The position numbers were made by a program, and so were the translations under genes. A DNA stretch of 47,993 nt from Noviherbaspirillum humi (lineage in GTDB: Bacteria > Pseudomonadota > Gammaproteobacteria > Burkholderiales > Burkholderiaceae_D), in assembly GCF_900188095.1 (NCBI RefSeq), contig NZ_FZOT01000025.1:1-47993 (forward strand), given 5' to 3'. Below the pieces are notes generated by a model. It had not been told where the DNA came from and made no database searches. It saw nothing but the letters and a program-made list of their open reading frames with translations. Positions within the stretch are counted from its first letter, which is position 1; the number at the start of each line of letters is the position of its first letter. Of the stretch, positions 35,592 through 44,920 are shown in pieces.

Positions 35592-36050
35592 ATGCAGAAC
35601 CCCGCCTCCCGCGAGCGTCTCGCCCATCAGCTCGGCTATGCCGGACTCATTCCCTTCGTGCTGCTGGCCATCGGCTGCTGGGTGGTGGAGAAGAGCTGGA
35701 TCGGCGATTTCATCCAGGGCCAGCTCGCCTATGGCATCGCGATTCTCTCCTTCCTCGGCGGCCTGCACTGGAGCCTGGCGCTGACCTCGAACAATCTTTC
35801 GGCGGAACAAAGCCGCAAGGCGCTGGTCTGGAGCGTGATACCGTCTCTGCTTGCCTGGTTCTCCACCATGGCCGGCGGCTTCGGCTTCGCCGTGCTGATG
35901 GCTGGCTTCATCGCCGCCTATCAGGCCGACAGGCGGCTGTTCCCGCTGTACGGCATGCCCGGCTGGATGCTGACGCTGCGGCTGCGCCTGACCATCATCG
36001 TCGTCGCCAGCCTGCTGCTGTCGGTCATCGGCGCCAACACCCGAGGATAA
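35592..36050 (+). CDS. DUF3429 domain membrane protein
   Basis: 152 residues from ATG 35592; ATG 35565 would add nine residues. It has four to five predicted membrane helices: LGYAGLIPFVLLAIGCWVVE, QLAYGIAILSFLGGLHWSLA (the LGGLHW motif is typical of DUF3429), ALVWSVIPSLLAWFSTMA, FAVLMAGFIAAYQADRRLFP and a last helix LTIIVVASLLLSVIGA. It is an inner-membrane protein of unknown function. Its stop is one base before the ATG of the M61 peptidase gene, so the two are almost certainly translated from the same message. Confidence 0.85.
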   Translation: MQNPASRERLAHQLGYAGLIPFVLLAIGCWVVEKSWIGDFIQGQLAYGIAILSFLGGLHWSLALTSNNLSAEQSRKALVWSVIPSLLAWFSTMAGGFGFAVLMAGFIAAYQADRRLFPLYGMPGWMLTLRLRLTIIVVASLLLSVIGANTRG

Positions 36051-36051
36051 G

Positions 36052-37842
36052 ATGAAGAACGCCATCCACTACACCATCACGCCGGTCGATCCCGCCGCCC
36101 ACCTGTTCGGTATCACGCTGACGGTCGAATCCCCCGATCCCGCCGGCCAGCGCTTCCTGCTGCCGGCCTGGATTCCAGGCAGCTACATGATCCGCGAATT
36201 CGCCCGCAACATCGTGCGCATCCAGGCCATGGGCGACGGCAAGCCGCTGGCTTTGACCAAGCTCGACAAGCACAGCTGGCAGGCCGAGCCATGCGACGGC
36301 CCACTGCAGCTGCATTACGAAGTTTATGCCTGGGACCTGTCGGTGCGCGCCGCCCATCTCGACCAGACCCATGGCTTCTTCAACGGCACCAGCGTGTTCC
36401 TGCGGGTGGAAGGGCAGGAGCGGCTGCCGCATGTGGTCGACATCCGCAATGCCGAGGGCGAGTACTTCCGTTCCTGGCGCGTGGCCACCGCGCTGCGCGA
36501 GCTCAAGGCCAAGCGCTACGGTTTCGGCACCTATGTCGCCGACGATTACGATGAACTGATCGACCATCCGGTGGAAATGGGCAATTTCGAGCTGGCCACT
36601 TTCCGCGCCCACGGCGTGCCGCACGACATCGTCATTACCGGCCAGGTGCCGAACCTCGACATGGCGCGCCTCGCCGCAGACCTGAAGCAGGTATGCGAGG
36701 CGCAGATCGCCCTGTTCGAGCCGCGCACGAAGAAGGCGCCGATAAAGCGCTACGTGTTCATGACGCTGGCGGTGGGCGACGGCTACGGCGGATTGGAGCA
36801 CCGCGCTTCCACCGCGCTGATCTGCTCCCGCGCCGATCTGCCGGTGCAGGGCGTGAAGGAGATGAGCGAGGGGTACCGCACCTATCTCGGCCTGTGCAGC
36901 CACGAGTATTTTCATACCTGGAACGTCAAGCGCATCAAGCCGGCGGCCTTCGCGCCCTACGACTTGCAGAACGAGGTCTACACGCCGCTGCTGTGGCTGT
37001 TCGAGGGCTTCACCAGCTACTACGATGACCTGATGCTGGTGCGCAGCGGCCTCATCGGCGAACAGGACTATCTCAAGCTGCTGTCCAAGGCTATTAACGG
37101 CGTGCTGCGCGGCAGCGGCCGCACCAAGCAGTCGGTGGCCGAGTCCAGCTTCGATGCCTGGACCAAGTACTATCGTCAGGACGAGAACGCGCCGAATGCC
37201 ATCGTCAGCTACTACGCCAAGGGTTCGCTGGTCGGCCTGGCCCTGGACCTCACCATCCGCCAGGAGACGCGCGGCAAGCGTACGTTGGACGACATCATGC
37301 GCGCCCTGTGGCAGCGGTACGGCCGCGAATTCCACGAAGGCGCGGGCGAAGGCCGCGGCGTGACCGAGGCGGAGGTCTACGCCCTGTTCGACGAGATCGC
37401 CGGCGTGAAGCTGAAGCGCTTCTTCGACCGCTATGTGCGCGGCACCGACGACCTGCCGCTGCAAAAGCTGCTGGCGCCGCTCGGCATCGACTATGCAGAC
37501 GACCGCAAGGATGGCAAGCCCAGCCTCGGCATCCGCACCAGCCGCGAGGGCAGCGACTGCAAGGTGGCCAATGTCTACGAAGGCGGGGCGGCTCACCGTG
37601 CCGGCGTATCGGGCGGCGATCTTCTGGTGGCGGTGGATGGCTTGCGGGTGACGACCAGCAATCTCGACACGCTGCTGTCGCGCTACCGGCCGGGCGATGC
37701 GGTGATGCTGCATGTGTTCCGCCGCGATGAACTGCTGGCGTTCGAGGCTCAGCTCGGCACTGGCGACGTACCCAAGGTAAGCCTGACCGCCGAGGAAAAA
37801 CCGGTGGCGGCGGCGCGGCAGCGGGCGCTTTGGCTATCCTGA
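36052..37842 (+). CDS. M61 family metallopeptidase with PDZ domain
   Basis: 596 residues. M61 enzymes are zinc glycyl aminopeptidases. The N-terminal beta domain covers about 1-170 (FLLPAWIPGSYMIREFARNI is a family signature). The gluzincin motif HEYFHTWNVKRIKP lies at 284-297, with His284, Glu285 and His288, and the third ligand Glu probably in LWLFEGFTSYYDDL. A helical segment follows (NAIVSYYAKGSLVGLALDL), and then a PDZ domain from about 500 (KVANVYEGGAAHRAGVSGGD, LLVAVDGLRVTT). There is no signal peptide, so it is probably cytoplasmic. It is translationally linked to the DUF3429 gene and ends before a strong terminator. Confidence 0.93.
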   Translation: MKNAIHYTITPVDPAAHLFGITLTVESPDPAGQRFLLPAWIPGSYMIREFARNIVRIQAMGDGKPLALTKLDKHSWQAEPCDGPLQLHYEVYAWDLSVRAAHLDQTHGFFNGTSVFLRVEGQERLPHVVDIRNAEGEYFRSWRVATALRELKAKRYGFGTYVADDYDELIDHPVEMGNFELATFRAHGVPHDIVITGQVPNLDMARLAADLKQVCEAQIALFEPRTKKAPIKRYVFMTLAVGDGYGGLEHRASTALICSRADLPVQGVKEMSEGYRTYLGLCSHEYFHTWNVKRIKPAAFAPYDLQNEVYTPLLWLFEGFTSYYDDLMLVRSGLIGEQDYLKLLSKAINGVLRGSGRTKQSVAESSFDAWTKYYRQDENAPNAIVSYYAKGSLVGLALDLTIRQETRGKRTLDDIMRALWQRYGREFHEGAGEGRGVTEAEVYALFDEIAGVKLKRFFDRYVRGTDDLPLQKLLAPLGIDYADDRKDGKPSLGIRTSREGSDCKVANVYEGGAAHRAGVSGGDLLVAVDGLRVTTSNLDTLLSRYRPGDAVMLHVFRRDELLAFEAQLGTGDVPKVSLTAEEKPVAAARQRALWLS

Positions 37843-37863
37843 TTTCTCGTCCGGTTCCTGGAC

Positions 37864-37890
37864 AAAAGCGCGGTATGGCCGCGCTTTTTT
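37864..37890 (+). terminator. Rho-independent terminator after the M61 peptidase gene
   Basis: A perfect ten-base stem AAAAGCGCGG / CCGCGCTTTT (37864-37873 and 37879-37888) with a five-base loop, running into TTTTTT, 21 bases past the stop. Confidence 0.9.
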
Positions 37891-38048
37891 ATTTCCGACA
37901 AGGTCCGGTGCCACGTTGCAGCCGATGGCATGAAGCTTGCGGATTCTCCCGCTCTTCCCCATAACTCCGCGGTTGAAAAGCGGGCCGAGTGTACCTGCTA
38001 CAAAAGCCTGCCGCTTTTTACACCGCCCATGTTCGCAAAGGAAATGCG

Positions 38049-38261
38049 ATGACGCAGATATTCAAGCGAGGTGACAAGGTGCAGTGGGAATCGTCCCAGG
38101 GAACCATTTCCGGCACGGTGAAGCGAAAGCTGACCTCGCCGACGCAGATCCGCGGCCATCATGTGGTGGCTTCGAAGGATGATCCGCAATACTTGGTGCA
38201 AAGCGATGAAACCGGCGCACAGGCGGCGCACAAGCCGGAAGCCCTGCGCAAGTTTCACTGA
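38049..38261 (+). CDS. DUF2945 (HVA1 family) small protein
   Basis: 70 residues; ATG 38049 follows AAAGGAAA. It begins TQIFKRGDKVQWESSQGTIS, followed by GTVKRKLTSPTQIRGHHVVA, SKDDPQYLVQSDETG and HKPEALRKF, the pattern of the hypervirulence-associated TUDOR-like (HVA1) domain. These small barrels are widespread; their function is unknown, and roles in stress or nucleic-acid binding are only proposed. A small membrane-protein gene follows within 50 bases, probably in the same unit. Confidence 0.85.
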   Translation: MTQIFKRGDKVQWESSQGTISGTVKRKLTSPTQIRGHHVVASKDDPQYLVQSDETGAQAAHKPEALRKFH

Positions 38262-38307
38262 TTGATTGACACGGCGGGCCGACGGGCCCGTCAGGAAAGG
38301 AAGCAGC

Positions 38308-38787
38308 ATGCAACTCGGAAAGACTGTGACGGCGCGCTCGCTGGTAACGGGCACCCTGGCTGGCATGGCCACCGCCCTCGCCACGGCCATGAACGGCAAG
38401 CGCGAAGCCGGCTCCTATGCGGCGCCGCTGAATGCCACCAGCCACATCCTGTGGGGCGACGAAGCCGCGCGGCATGACGATGTCTCGATGAAATATACGG
38501 CTTCCGGTTTTCTGCTCAATCATGCGGCCGCCATCATGTGGGCCGCGATCTACGAGAAGTGGTTTGCCGGCCGGCGTGGCGGCGTGCTGAAGGGCGGGTC
38601 CGCCATGACGCCGGCCCTCGGCGCGGCGCTGGTGAGCGCCGGCGCCTATGTCACGGACTACCATCTCGTGCCTAAGCGCTTCACGCCCGGCTATGAATAC
38701 CATCTGTCCGGCAAGTCGATGGCGCTGATCTACGGCGCGCTGGCCTTGGGGCTGGTGGCCAGCACCTTGCTGACCGACCGCGATTGA
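38308..38787 (+). CDS. Hypothetical membrane protein
   Basis: 159 residues; ATG 38308 has AAGGAAG just upstream. There are about four hydrophobic segments: SLVTGTLAGMATALATAM, LNHAAAIMWAAIYEKWF, TPALGAALVSAGAYVTDY and MALIYGALALGLVASTLL. The sequence NATSHILWGDEAARHDD, with SHxxWG and a later LVPKRFTPGYEYHLS, looks conserved, and I recall similar proteins in proteobacteria without assigned function. It follows the DUF2945 gene closely. An inner-membrane location is likely. Confidence 0.75.
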   Translation: MQLGKTVTARSLVTGTLAGMATALATAMNGKREAGSYAAPLNATSHILWGDEAARHDDVSMKYTASGFLLNHAAAIMWAAIYEKWFAGRRGGVLKGGSAMTPALGAALVSAGAYVTDYHLVPKRFTPGYEYHLSGKSMALIYGALALGLVASTLLTDRD

Positions 38788-38799
38788 CGAAGAAGGAAA

Positions 38800-39600
38800 T
38801 CAGCCGAACAGCCGCGCCAGCTCCACGCCGGGTTCCGGCGCGCGCATGAAGGCTTCCCCCACCAGGAAGGCATGCACGTCGGCGTCACGCATGCGCTTGA
38901 CGTCGTCGGCGTTGCGGATGCCGGATTCGGTCACCACCAGCTTGTCCGGCGCGATGCGTGGCAGCAGGCCGAGGGTGGTGTCCAGACTGGTATCGAAGGT
39001 GCGCAGATTGCGGTTGTTGATGCCGAGCAGGGCGGTCTTCAGCTTGAGCGCCGCTTCCAGCTCTTGCTGGTCATGCACCTCCACCAGCACGCTCATGCCG
39101 AGTTCGAGAGCGCAAGCTTCAAGTTCGGCCATCACCCCATGGTCCAGTGCCGCCACGATCAGCAGGATGCAATCGGCGCCCCAGGAACGCGCTTCGTAGA
39201 CCTGATACAAATCCACCATGAAATCCTTGCGCAGCACCGGCAGCGGGCAGGCAGCGCGCGCCTGCTTCAGATAGTCGGGCGCGCCCTGGAAGAATTTCTC
39301 GTCGGTCAGCACCGACAGGCAGGCGGCGCCATGCTCGGCATAGCTTTCGGCGATCTGCGCCGGCTGGAAGTTCTCCCGCAGCAGGCCTTTGGACGGCGAT
39401 GCTTTCTTCACTTCGGCGATCACGCCCGCCTTGCCCGCGGCGATCTTCCCGCGCAGGCTGGCTTCGAAGCCGCGCAGCGAGCGGCGCAGCTCGGCATCGG
39501 TTTCCACCTCCCGGCGCAGGCTGTTGAGGTCGCGGTATTTTTTCGCGGCGGCGACTTCGTCGGCCTTCACCGCCAGGATTTTTTCAAGAATGTCGGACAT
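38800..39600 (-). CDS. trpC: Indole-3-glycerol-phosphate synthase
   Basis: 266 residues, monofunctional (not fused to TrpF). It closes the indole ring of CdRP to indole-3-glycerol phosphate in tryptophan synthesis. Hallmarks are the start [39 protein letters not shown] (catalytic Lys and substrate-binding Ser), [52 protein letters not shown] and [15 protein letters not shown]. The start codon is separated by one base from the trpD stop, so it is the last gene of a tightly packed trpE-G-D-C message. Confidence 0.97.
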   Translation of the reverse strand: MSDILEKILAVKADEVAAAKKYRDLNSLRREVETDAELRRSLRGFEASLRGKIAAGKAGVIAEVKKASPSKGLLRENFQPAQIAESYAEHGAACLSVLTDEKFFQGAPDYLKQARAACPLPVLRKDFMVDLYQVYEARSWGADCILLIVAALDHGVMAELEACALELGMSVLVEVHDQQELEAALKLKTALLGINNRNLRTFDTSLDTTLGLLPRIAPDKLVVTESGIRNADDVKRMRDADVHAFLVGEAFMRAPEPGVELARLFG

Positions 39601-39601
39601 A

Positions 39602-40636
39602 TCAAGCCTTGCTGAGTTGCTGGGTGACGCGCACGAACTGCTCCAGCTTGGCCCGCGCCGCGCCGGAGCCGATGGTTTCCGCCGCCTTGATCAAGCCGTC
39701 GGCAATGGATGCGACGGCGCCGCCGGCATACAGCGCCGCGCCGGCATTGAGCACCACGATGTCGCGCACCGGTCCGGGCGTGTCATCGAGCGCTTCGAAG
39801 ATTTTCTGCTTGGATTCCTCGGCGTCGGCCACCTTCAGATTGCGCGAGGCGACCATCTGCAGGCCGAAGTCCTCCGGATGGATTTCATATTCGCGGATCT
39901 CGCCGTTCACCAGTTCGCCCACCATGGTGCCGGCGCCGAGCGAAACCTCGTCCATGTTGTCGCGCCCCCAGACCACCAGCGCATGCTGCGCCCCGAGGCG
40001 CTGCAGCACCCGCACCTGGATGCCAACCAGGTCGGGATGGAACACGCCCATCAGGATGTTGGGCGCGCCGGCCGGGTTGGTCAGCGGGCCAAGGATGTTG
40101 AAAATGGTGCGCACGCCGAGTTCGCGCCGCACCGGGGCCGCATGCTTCATCGCGGCATGGTGGTTGGGCGCGAACATGAAGCCGATGCCGGTTTCCTCGA
40201 CCGACTGCGCCACCTGCTCCGGCGACAGCATGATGTTGGCGCCGAGGGCTTCCAGCACGTCGGCGCTGCCCGACGAGGACGAGACGCTGCGGCCGCCATG
40301 CTTGGCCACGCGGATGCCGGCAGCCGCGGCCACGAACATGGAGGCGGTGGAAATGTTGAAGGTATGGGCGCCGTCGCCGCCGGTGCCGACGATGTCGAGC
40401 AGGTTGTCGCTGGACGCCAGTGGCACCTTGGTCGCGAATTCGCGCATCACCTGCGCCGCGGCGGCGATCTCGCCAATGGTTTCCTTCTTCACCCGCAGGC
40501 CCATGGTCAGGGCCGCAATCATCACCGGCGACATTTCGCCGCCCATGATCCTGCGGAACAGGGACAGCATTTCATCATGAAAGATTTCGCGGTGCTCGAT
40601 GCAGCGCAGGAGGGCTTGTTGCGGCGTGATGGGCAT
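39602..40636 (-). CDS. trpD: Anthranilate phosphoribosyltransferase
   Basis: 344 residues from ATG 40636 ([19 protein letters not shown]); a longer in-frame start at 40690 adds a tail not seen in the family. It joins anthranilate with PRPP. Hallmarks are the PRPP/metal loop [80 protein letters not shown] (in shorter blocks) and [10 protein letters not shown]. About 150 bases separate it from trpG, unusually wide for this operon, and that gap holds a repeat-like hairpin. Confidence 0.97.
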   Translation of the reverse strand: MPITPQQALLRCIEHREIFHDEMLSLFRRIMGGEMSPVMIAALTMGLRVKKETIGEIAAAAQVMREFATKVPLASSDNLLDIVGTGGDGAHTFNISTASMFVAAAAGIRVAKHGGRSVSSSSGSADVLEALGANIMLSPEQVAQSVEETGIGFMFAPNHHAAMKHAAPVRRELGVRTIFNILGPLTNPAGAPNILMGVFHPDLVGIQVRVLQRLGAQHALVVWGRDNMDEVSLGAGTMVGELVNGEIREYEIHPEDFGLQMVASRNLKVADAEESKQKIFEALDDTPGPVRDIVVLNAGAALYAGGAVASIADGLIKAAETIGSGAARAKLEQFVRVTQQLSKA

Positions 40637-40705
40637 GTTCTTCGTCCCGAAGAGAGAATTGGTGAGTCCCATCACAGCTGCCCGCTTCAAGCAACCGCTA
40701 ACATT

Positions 40706-40745
40706 CCCTCCCCTTCAAGGGGAGGGTTAGGGCGGGGATGGGTTT
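40706..40745. repeat. REP-like palindromic element between trpG and trpD
   Basis: A perfect inverted repeat CCCTCCCCTT-ca-AGGGGAGGG (40706-40726) followed by TTAGGGCGGGGATGGGTTT. This hairpin with a G-rich tail resembles short palindromic repeats dispersed through many betaproteobacterial genomes. Only one copy is in the window. It has no T tract, so it should not terminate transcription but might protect or pause the message. Confidence 0.6.
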
Positions 40746-40782
40746 CGGTAAATCGATAAAGAAGGAGGTGTAACCGCAGAGC

Positions 40783-41352
40783 CTACTTGCCCCGCTCCAA
40801 AAAGTTCTTCAACAACGCATGCCCATGTTCCGACAGGATGGATTCCGGATGAAACTGCACGCCTTCGATGTCATATGTCTTGTGGCGCACGCCCATGATC
40901 TCGCCATCCTCGGTCCAGGCGGTCACTTCCAGGCAGGCGGGCAGCGATTCACGCTCGATCGCCAGCGAGTGGTAGCGGATGATGGTGTAGGGGCTGGGCA
41001 AGCCCTCGAACACGCCTTCGCCGGTGTGCTCGATCGTCGAGGTCTTGCCGTGCATGACCTGCTTGGCCCGCACCACCTTGCCGCCGAAGGCGGCGCCGAT
41101 GCTCTGGTGGCCGAGGCAGACGCCGAGAATCGGCAGCTTGCCGCCGAATTCCTGCAGCACCGGCACCGAGATGCCAGCCTCATGCGGCGAGCAGGGGCCG
41201 GGTGAAATGCAGATGCGGTCCGGGTTCAGTTCCCTGATCTGCTCCAGCGTGATTTCATCGTTGCGGAAGGTGCGCACCTCTTCGCCGAGTTCACCGAAAT
41301 ACTGCACCAGGTTGTAGGTAAAGGAGTCGTAGTTGTCGATCATCAGCAGCAT
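40783..41352 (-). CDS. trpG: Anthranilate synthase component II, glutamine amidotransferase
   Basis: 189 residues from ATG 41352, one base after the trpE stop. It supplies ammonia from glutamine to TrpE. Hallmarks are [35 protein letters not shown], the nucleophile Cys in [38 protein letters not shown], and the His-Glu pair in [15 protein letters not shown]. Class I GATase of normal length; in Burkholderiales the same protein usually also serves as PabA, which cannot be judged here. Confidence 0.97.
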   Translation of the reverse strand: MLLMIDNYDSFTYNLVQYFGELGEEVRTFRNDEITLEQIRELNPDRICISPGPCSPHEAGISVPVLQEFGGKLPILGVCLGHQSIGAAFGGKVVRAKQVMHGKTSTIEHTGEGVFEGLPSPYTIIRYHSLAIERESLPACLEVTAWTEDGEIMGVRHKTYDIEGVQFHPESILSEHGHALLKNFLERGK

Positions 41353-41353
41353 G

Positions 41354-42850
41354 TCACAGCTCCCCATCCAGTCCGTCTTGCACTTGCTCGGCGGCGCGCA
41401 GCACGGCGCGCGCCTTGTTCTCGGTTTCCAGCCACTCCATCTCGGGGATGGAATCGGCGACCACGCCGGCGGCCGCCTGCACATGCAGCATGCCGTCCTT
41501 GATGACGCCGGTGCGGATGGCGATCGCCAGGTCCATCTCGCCGCCGAAGGAGAGATAGCCGCAGGCGCCGCCGTAGATGCCGCGCTTGGTCGGCTCCAGC
41601 TCGTCGATCAGCTCCATCGCCCGCACCTTGGGCGCGCCGGACAGGGTGCCGGCGGGGAAGGTGGCCTTGAACACGTCGATGTTCGACATGCCCGGCTTGA
41701 GCAGGCCTTCGACGTTGGAGACGATGTGCTGCACGTGAGAGTATTTCTCGATCACCATCTTGTCGGTGACCTTGACGCTGCCGGTCTGGGCGATGCGGCC
41801 GATGTCGTTGCGGGCCAGGTCGATCAGCATCACATGCTCGGCGATTTCCTTCGGATCCGACAGCAGCTCGGTGGCCAGTTCCGCATCGCGCTCCGGCGTG
41901 GAGCCGCGCGGCCGGGTGCCGGCGAGCGGACGGATCGTGACCTTCTTGTCGCCATCGGCGAGCGTCTCGTTGCGCACCAGGATTTCCGGCGAGGCGCCGA
42001 CGATCTGCATGTCGCCGAAATTATAGAAATACATATAGGGCGACGGATTCAGCGATCGCAGCGCGCGGTACAGCGACAGCGGCGAATCGACGTAGGGCTT
42101 GGTGATGCGCTGGCCGACCTGTACCTGCATCAGATCGCCGGCCATGATGTACTCCTTGGCCTTCGCCACCGCCTTCAGGTAATCGGCCTTGTCGAAGCCG
42201 CGGAAGGATTCGGTGCGCACCGAAGCGGAAGTCACCGGCACGTCGACCACGCGGCGCAGCATGGCGCGCAAGTCCTTCAATCGCTGGCGGCTTCGGGAAT
42301 AGGCTTCCGGCTGGGTCGGGTCGGCGTAGACGATCAGGTACAGCTTGCCGGACAGGTTGTCGATGACGGCCAGTTCCTCGGTCACCAGCAGCTGGATGTC
42401 GGGCAGTCCGAGTTCATCCTTGGGCGCCGAATCGGCCAGGCGCTTCTCGATGTGGCGCACCGCGTCGTAGCCGAAGTAGCCGGCCAGGCCGCCGCAGAAG
42501 CGCGGCATGCCGGGGCGCATCGCTACCCGGAAGCGGGACTGGAATTCGGCGATGAAATCGAGCGGATCGCCCTCGTGCGATTCGACCACTTCGCCATGCT
42601 TGACCACTTCGATGCGGCGGCCGTAGCTGCGCATCAGGGTGGAGGCGGGCAGGCCGATGAAGGAGTAGCGGCCGAAACGCTCTCCACCCACCACCGACTC
42701 GAGCAGGAAGGTGTTCTTGCCGGTGTTCTGGGACTGGGCCAGCTTGAGGTAGAGCGACAGCGGAGTTTCGAGGTCGGCGAAAGCTTCGGCGATCAGTGGA
42801 ATGCGGTTGTAGCCTTGCGTGGCAAGCGATTTGAATTCGAGTTCGGTCAT
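41354..42850 (-). CDS. trpE: Anthranilate synthase component I
   Basis: 498 residues; ATG 42850 follows GGAGAGG. It turns chorismate and ammonia into anthranilate. The N-terminal regulatory domain has [20 protein letters not shown], including the LLES motif needed for tryptophan feedback inhibition. The catalytic chorismate-binding half carries [84 protein letters not shown] and [20 protein letters not shown]. It is preceded by a leader peptide and terminator hairpin, so its transcription is expected to be attenuated by tryptophan. Confidence 0.98.
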   Translation of the reverse strand: MTELEFKSLATQGYNRIPLIAEAFADLETPLSLYLKLAQSQNTGKNTFLLESVVGGERFGRYSFIGLPASTLMRSYGRRIEVVKHGEVVESHEGDPLDFIAEFQSRFRVAMRPGMPRFCGGLAGYFGYDAVRHIEKRLADSAPKDELGLPDIQLLVTEELAVIDNLSGKLYLIVYADPTQPEAYSRSRQRLKDLRAMLRRVVDVPVTSASVRTESFRGFDKADYLKAVAKAKEYIMAGDLMQVQVGQRITKPYVDSPLSLYRALRSLNPSPYMYFYNFGDMQIVGASPEILVRNETLADGDKKVTIRPLAGTRPRGSTPERDAELATELLSDPKEIAEHVMLIDLARNDIGRIAQTGSVKVTDKMVIEKYSHVQHIVSNVEGLLKPGMSNIDVFKATFPAGTLSGAPKVRAMELIDELEPTKRGIYGGACGYLSFGGEMDLAIAIRTGVIKDGMLHVQAAAGVVADSIPEMEWLETENKARAVLRAAEQVQDGLDGEL

Positions 42851-42908
42851 GTTCCTCTCCGGGCCGCCATTGTAGAGCCAGAGTCAGTCAACGGCGGAGG
42901 TGATATGC

Positions 42909-42942
42909 AAAAAACGTTGCCAGATCATCAATGATGATTGGC
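42909..42942 (-). terminator. trp attenuator terminator
   Basis: On the minus strand GCCA-ATCATC-ATT-GATGAT-c-TGGC (42942-42919) forms a ten-pair stem with one bulged C. It is followed by AACG and six T residues (42914-42909). It lies 11 bases past the stop of the tryptophan-rich leader peptide and about 60 bases before the trpE start, the expected place for an attenuator. Confidence 0.8.
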
Positions 42943-42953
42943 GGCGATCAGGA

Positions 42954-43040
42954 TCAGTTGGTCCAGGATTGCCAGCGTCGCCACAGCCAGGCCTCATGGG
43001 CGCCCGACAGTGTTACGTCACGTTTTTCGGTCAGAAACAT
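42954..43040 (-). CDS. trpL: trp operon leader peptide (28 residues, four Trp)
   Basis: The frame from ATG 43040 encodes MFLTEKRDVTLSGAHEAW, then LWRRWQSWTN, and stops at TGA 42956-42954. Trp codons at positions 18, 20, 23 and 26 are far above chance and sit directly before a terminator hairpin and trpE. When charged tRNA-Trp is scarce, a ribosome stalled on these codons should leave the upstream RNA free to pair with the first arm of the terminator and let transcription enter trpE. The sequence CTGGCAA occurs both in the leader (Trp23 region) and in the terminator's second arm, so two alternative partners for GCCA exist. A clear Shine-Dalgarno is not seen. The start is only 11 bases after the gph stop. 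Confidence 0.8.
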   Translation of the reverse strand: MFLTEKRDVTLSGAHEAWLWRRWQSWTN

Positions 43041-43051
43041 AGAAGTGATGT

Positions 43052-43732
43052 TTATCCGGAGATGATATGGGCCGCGTCAAGCAGCGTGGAAACTATACCA
43101 TCGGAATCGATTTCCTGTACAGGCTGCCCGTGATTGTAGCCGTAGGGCACGGTCAGGCTGCGGCAGCCGGCGGCGCGGGCAGCCTCGGCATCGTTGGTCG
43201 AATCGCCGATGGCCACCACCTGATGCGGCTCCAGGCCGAACGCCTTGCACACCTGCAGCAGCGGATACGGGTCCGGCTTCTTGCGGGCGAAGGAATCGCC
43301 GCCATAAACCAGCTCGAACCAGAAGGCAAGGCCGGTCTTCTCCAGCAGCGGCACGGCGAAGCCAACCGGCTTGTTGGTGACGCAGGCCAGGCGCAGGCCC
43401 TTGGCGCGCAGCGCTTCCAGGCCTTCCTTCACTTGCGGATAGAGAGTGACATGGTCGCCGTTGATGGCGTGGTAGTGACGGTGATAAGAGTCCAGCGCCG
43501 GGGTCAGGCGCTCCTGAACCGTCGGCTGATCGTAGTCCAGCCCGATGATCTGGCGTACCAGGTGCTCGGTGCCCTTGCCGACGAAGCGCTCGATCGTCTC
43601 GATGCCTACCGGCGCTAGGTCGAGCTCGTTACGCATGCGGTTGATGGCAATGTGGAAGTCGGGCGCTGTGTGCAGCAGGGTGCCGTCGAGGTCGATGATG
43701 GCGGCGCGAATGCCGGAAAGCGAGGCGCTCAT
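43052..43732 (-). CDS. gph: Phosphoglycolate phosphatase (HAD family)
   Basis: 226 residues. It dephosphorylates 2-phosphoglycolate, formed from DNA 3'-end repair or oxygenation reactions. HAD motifs are [17 protein letters not shown] (nucleophile Asp and acid Asp), [16 protein letters not shown] (motif II Thr), the Lys in [15 protein letters not shown] (motif III), and [19 protein letters not shown] (motif IV acidic pair). The length matches Gph. The start overlaps the rpe stop by four bases (ATGA), and the trp leader begins 11 bases after its stop; rpe-gph-trpEGDC is a familiar betaproteobacterial order. Confidence 0.95.
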   Translation of the reverse strand: MSASLSGIRAAIIDLDGTLLHTAPDFHIAINRMRNELDLAPVGIETIERFVGKGTEHLVRQIIGLDYDQPTVQERLTPALDSYHRHYHAINGDHVTLYPQVKEGLEALRAKGLRLACVTNKPVGFAVPLLEKTGLAFWFELVYGGDSFARKKPDPYPLLQVCKAFGLEPHQVVAIGDSTNDAEAARAAGCRSLTVPYGYNHGQPVQEIDSDGIVSTLLDAAHIISG

Positions 43733-44394
43733 GCGGCCGCCAGTTCGCGGCGCATGCCGTCGATCACCGCCTTGTAATCCGGCTTGCCGAAGATGGCGGA
43801 GCCGGCGACGAAGGTGTCGGCGCCGGCGCGGGCGGCTTCGGCGATGTTCTCGATCTTGATGCCGCCATCCACCTCCAGCATGATGTCGCGGCCGGACTCG
43901 TCGATGCGCCGGCGCACATCGGCGATCTTCTTCAGCGCCTGCGGAATAAAGCTCTGTCCGCCGAATCCCGGATTCACCGACATGATCAGCACGATGTCCA
44001 GCTTGTCCATCACATGGTCGAGGTAGTGCAGCGGCGTGGCCGGGTTGAACACCAGACCGGCCTTGCAGCCGTTGTCCCGGATCAGCTGCAAACTGCGGTC
44101 GATGTGCTCCGACGCTTCCGGATGAAAGGTGATGATGTTGGCGCCAGCCTTGGCGAAATCCGGAATGATGCGGTCCACCGGCTTGACCATCAGATGCACG
44201 TCGATCGGCACCTGCACATGAGGCCGGATCGCTTCGCAGACCAGCGGGCCGATGGTGAGGTTGGGCACGTAATGGTTGTCCATCACGTCGAAGTGGATGA
44301 TGTCGGCGCCGGCGGCCACGACGTTGCGCACTTCCTCGCCCAGGCGGGCGAAATCGGCGGAGAGAATGCTGGGAGCGATGCGATAGGTAGGCAT
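43729..44394 (-). CDS. rpe: Ribulose-phosphate 3-epimerase
   Basis: 221 residues, full length. It interconverts ribulose-5-phosphate and xylulose-5-phosphate in the pentose phosphate pathway. Hallmarks are [19 protein letters not shown] (catalytic Asp follows), [20 protein letters not shown] (metal-binding His and Asp), [40 protein letters not shown], and the phosphate-binding [19 protein letters not shown] with GSAIFG. First gene of the minus-strand run rpe-gph-trpL-trpEGDC; the trp genes may be read both from here and from any internal promoter. Confidence 0.97.
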   Translation of the reverse strand: MPTYRIAPSILSADFARLGEEVRNVVAAGADIIHFDVMDNHYVPNLTIGPLVCEAIRPHVQVPIDVHLMVKPVDRIIPDFAKAGANIITFHPEASEHIDRSLQLIRDNGCKAGLVFNPATPLHYLDHVMDKLDIVLIMSVNPGFGGQSFIPQALKKIADVRRRIDESGRDIMLEVDGGIKIENIAEAARAGADTFVAGSAIFGKPDYKAVIDGMRRELAAA

Positions 44395-44532
44395 GGGAAC
44401 AGTGATGCGGGATCGGTGCGAAAAAGAAGCGCTATTCTACCCCGGCGCAAAAATCCGGTCCTTGCCAGCGCAAGGGATTTCGTGTGCAATGGGCGCCTGA
44501 CCGATCGTCATGCCCAAACAACAAGGAAGCCC

Positions 44533-44907
44533 ATGGCCGCATATGAATTCACGGTGTCGGTGAAGCCCCAGTATCTGTCTGAACAGTCCGAGCCGGAGCG
44601 GTCCCGCTATGTCTTTTCCTATGCCGTCACCATCCGGAACACCGGTCAAGTGGCGGCGCAGCTGATCTCTCGTCACTGGATCATCACCGACGGTAATAAT
44701 CATGTGGAAGAGGTGAAGGGCTTGGGCGTGGTCGGCCACCAACCGTTGCTGCGCCCGGGCGAGCAGTTCGAGTACACCAGCGGCGCTTCGCTGGCCACGC
44801 CCCAGGGATCGATGCAGGGCACCTATTTCTGCGTCGCCGAAGACGGGGAGCAGTTCCAGGCCAGGATTCCGGAGTTCCTTCTCACCCAGCTGCGCACCTT
44901 GCATTGA
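44533..44907 (+). CDS. apaG: ApaG protein (Co2+/Mg2+ efflux protein ApaG)
   Basis: 124 residues from ATG 44533, with AAGGAAG upstream. It is a single ApaG/DUF525 beta-sandwich domain: YEFTVSVKPQYLSEQSEPER, YVFSYAVTIRNTGQVAAQLI, SRHWIITDGNNHVEEVKG, GVVGHQPLLRPGEQFEYTSG and MQGTYFCVAEDGEQF. The function is unsettled; the annotation comes from cobalt-resistance phenotypes in Salmonella, and the fold is also found in some F-box proteins. The start lies about 140 bases from the divergent rpe start, so the two share an upstream region. Confidence 0.95.
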   Translation: MAAYEFTVSVKPQYLSEQSEPERSRYVFSYAVTIRNTGQVAAQLISRHWIITDGNNHVEEVKGLGVVGHQPLLRPGEQFEYTSGASLATPQGSMQGTYFCVAEDGEQFQARIPEFLLTQLRTLH

Positions 44908-44920
44908 GTCTCATCGCGCA

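Noticed and set aside
36025-37713. Long minus-strand frame opposite the M61 peptidase
   Set aside because: Antisense shadow; the plus strand carries the HEYFH zinc motif and a PDZ domain.
41333-42934. Long plus-strand frame opposite trpE
   Set aside because: trpE is certain on the minus strand, and the plus-strand product has no motif.
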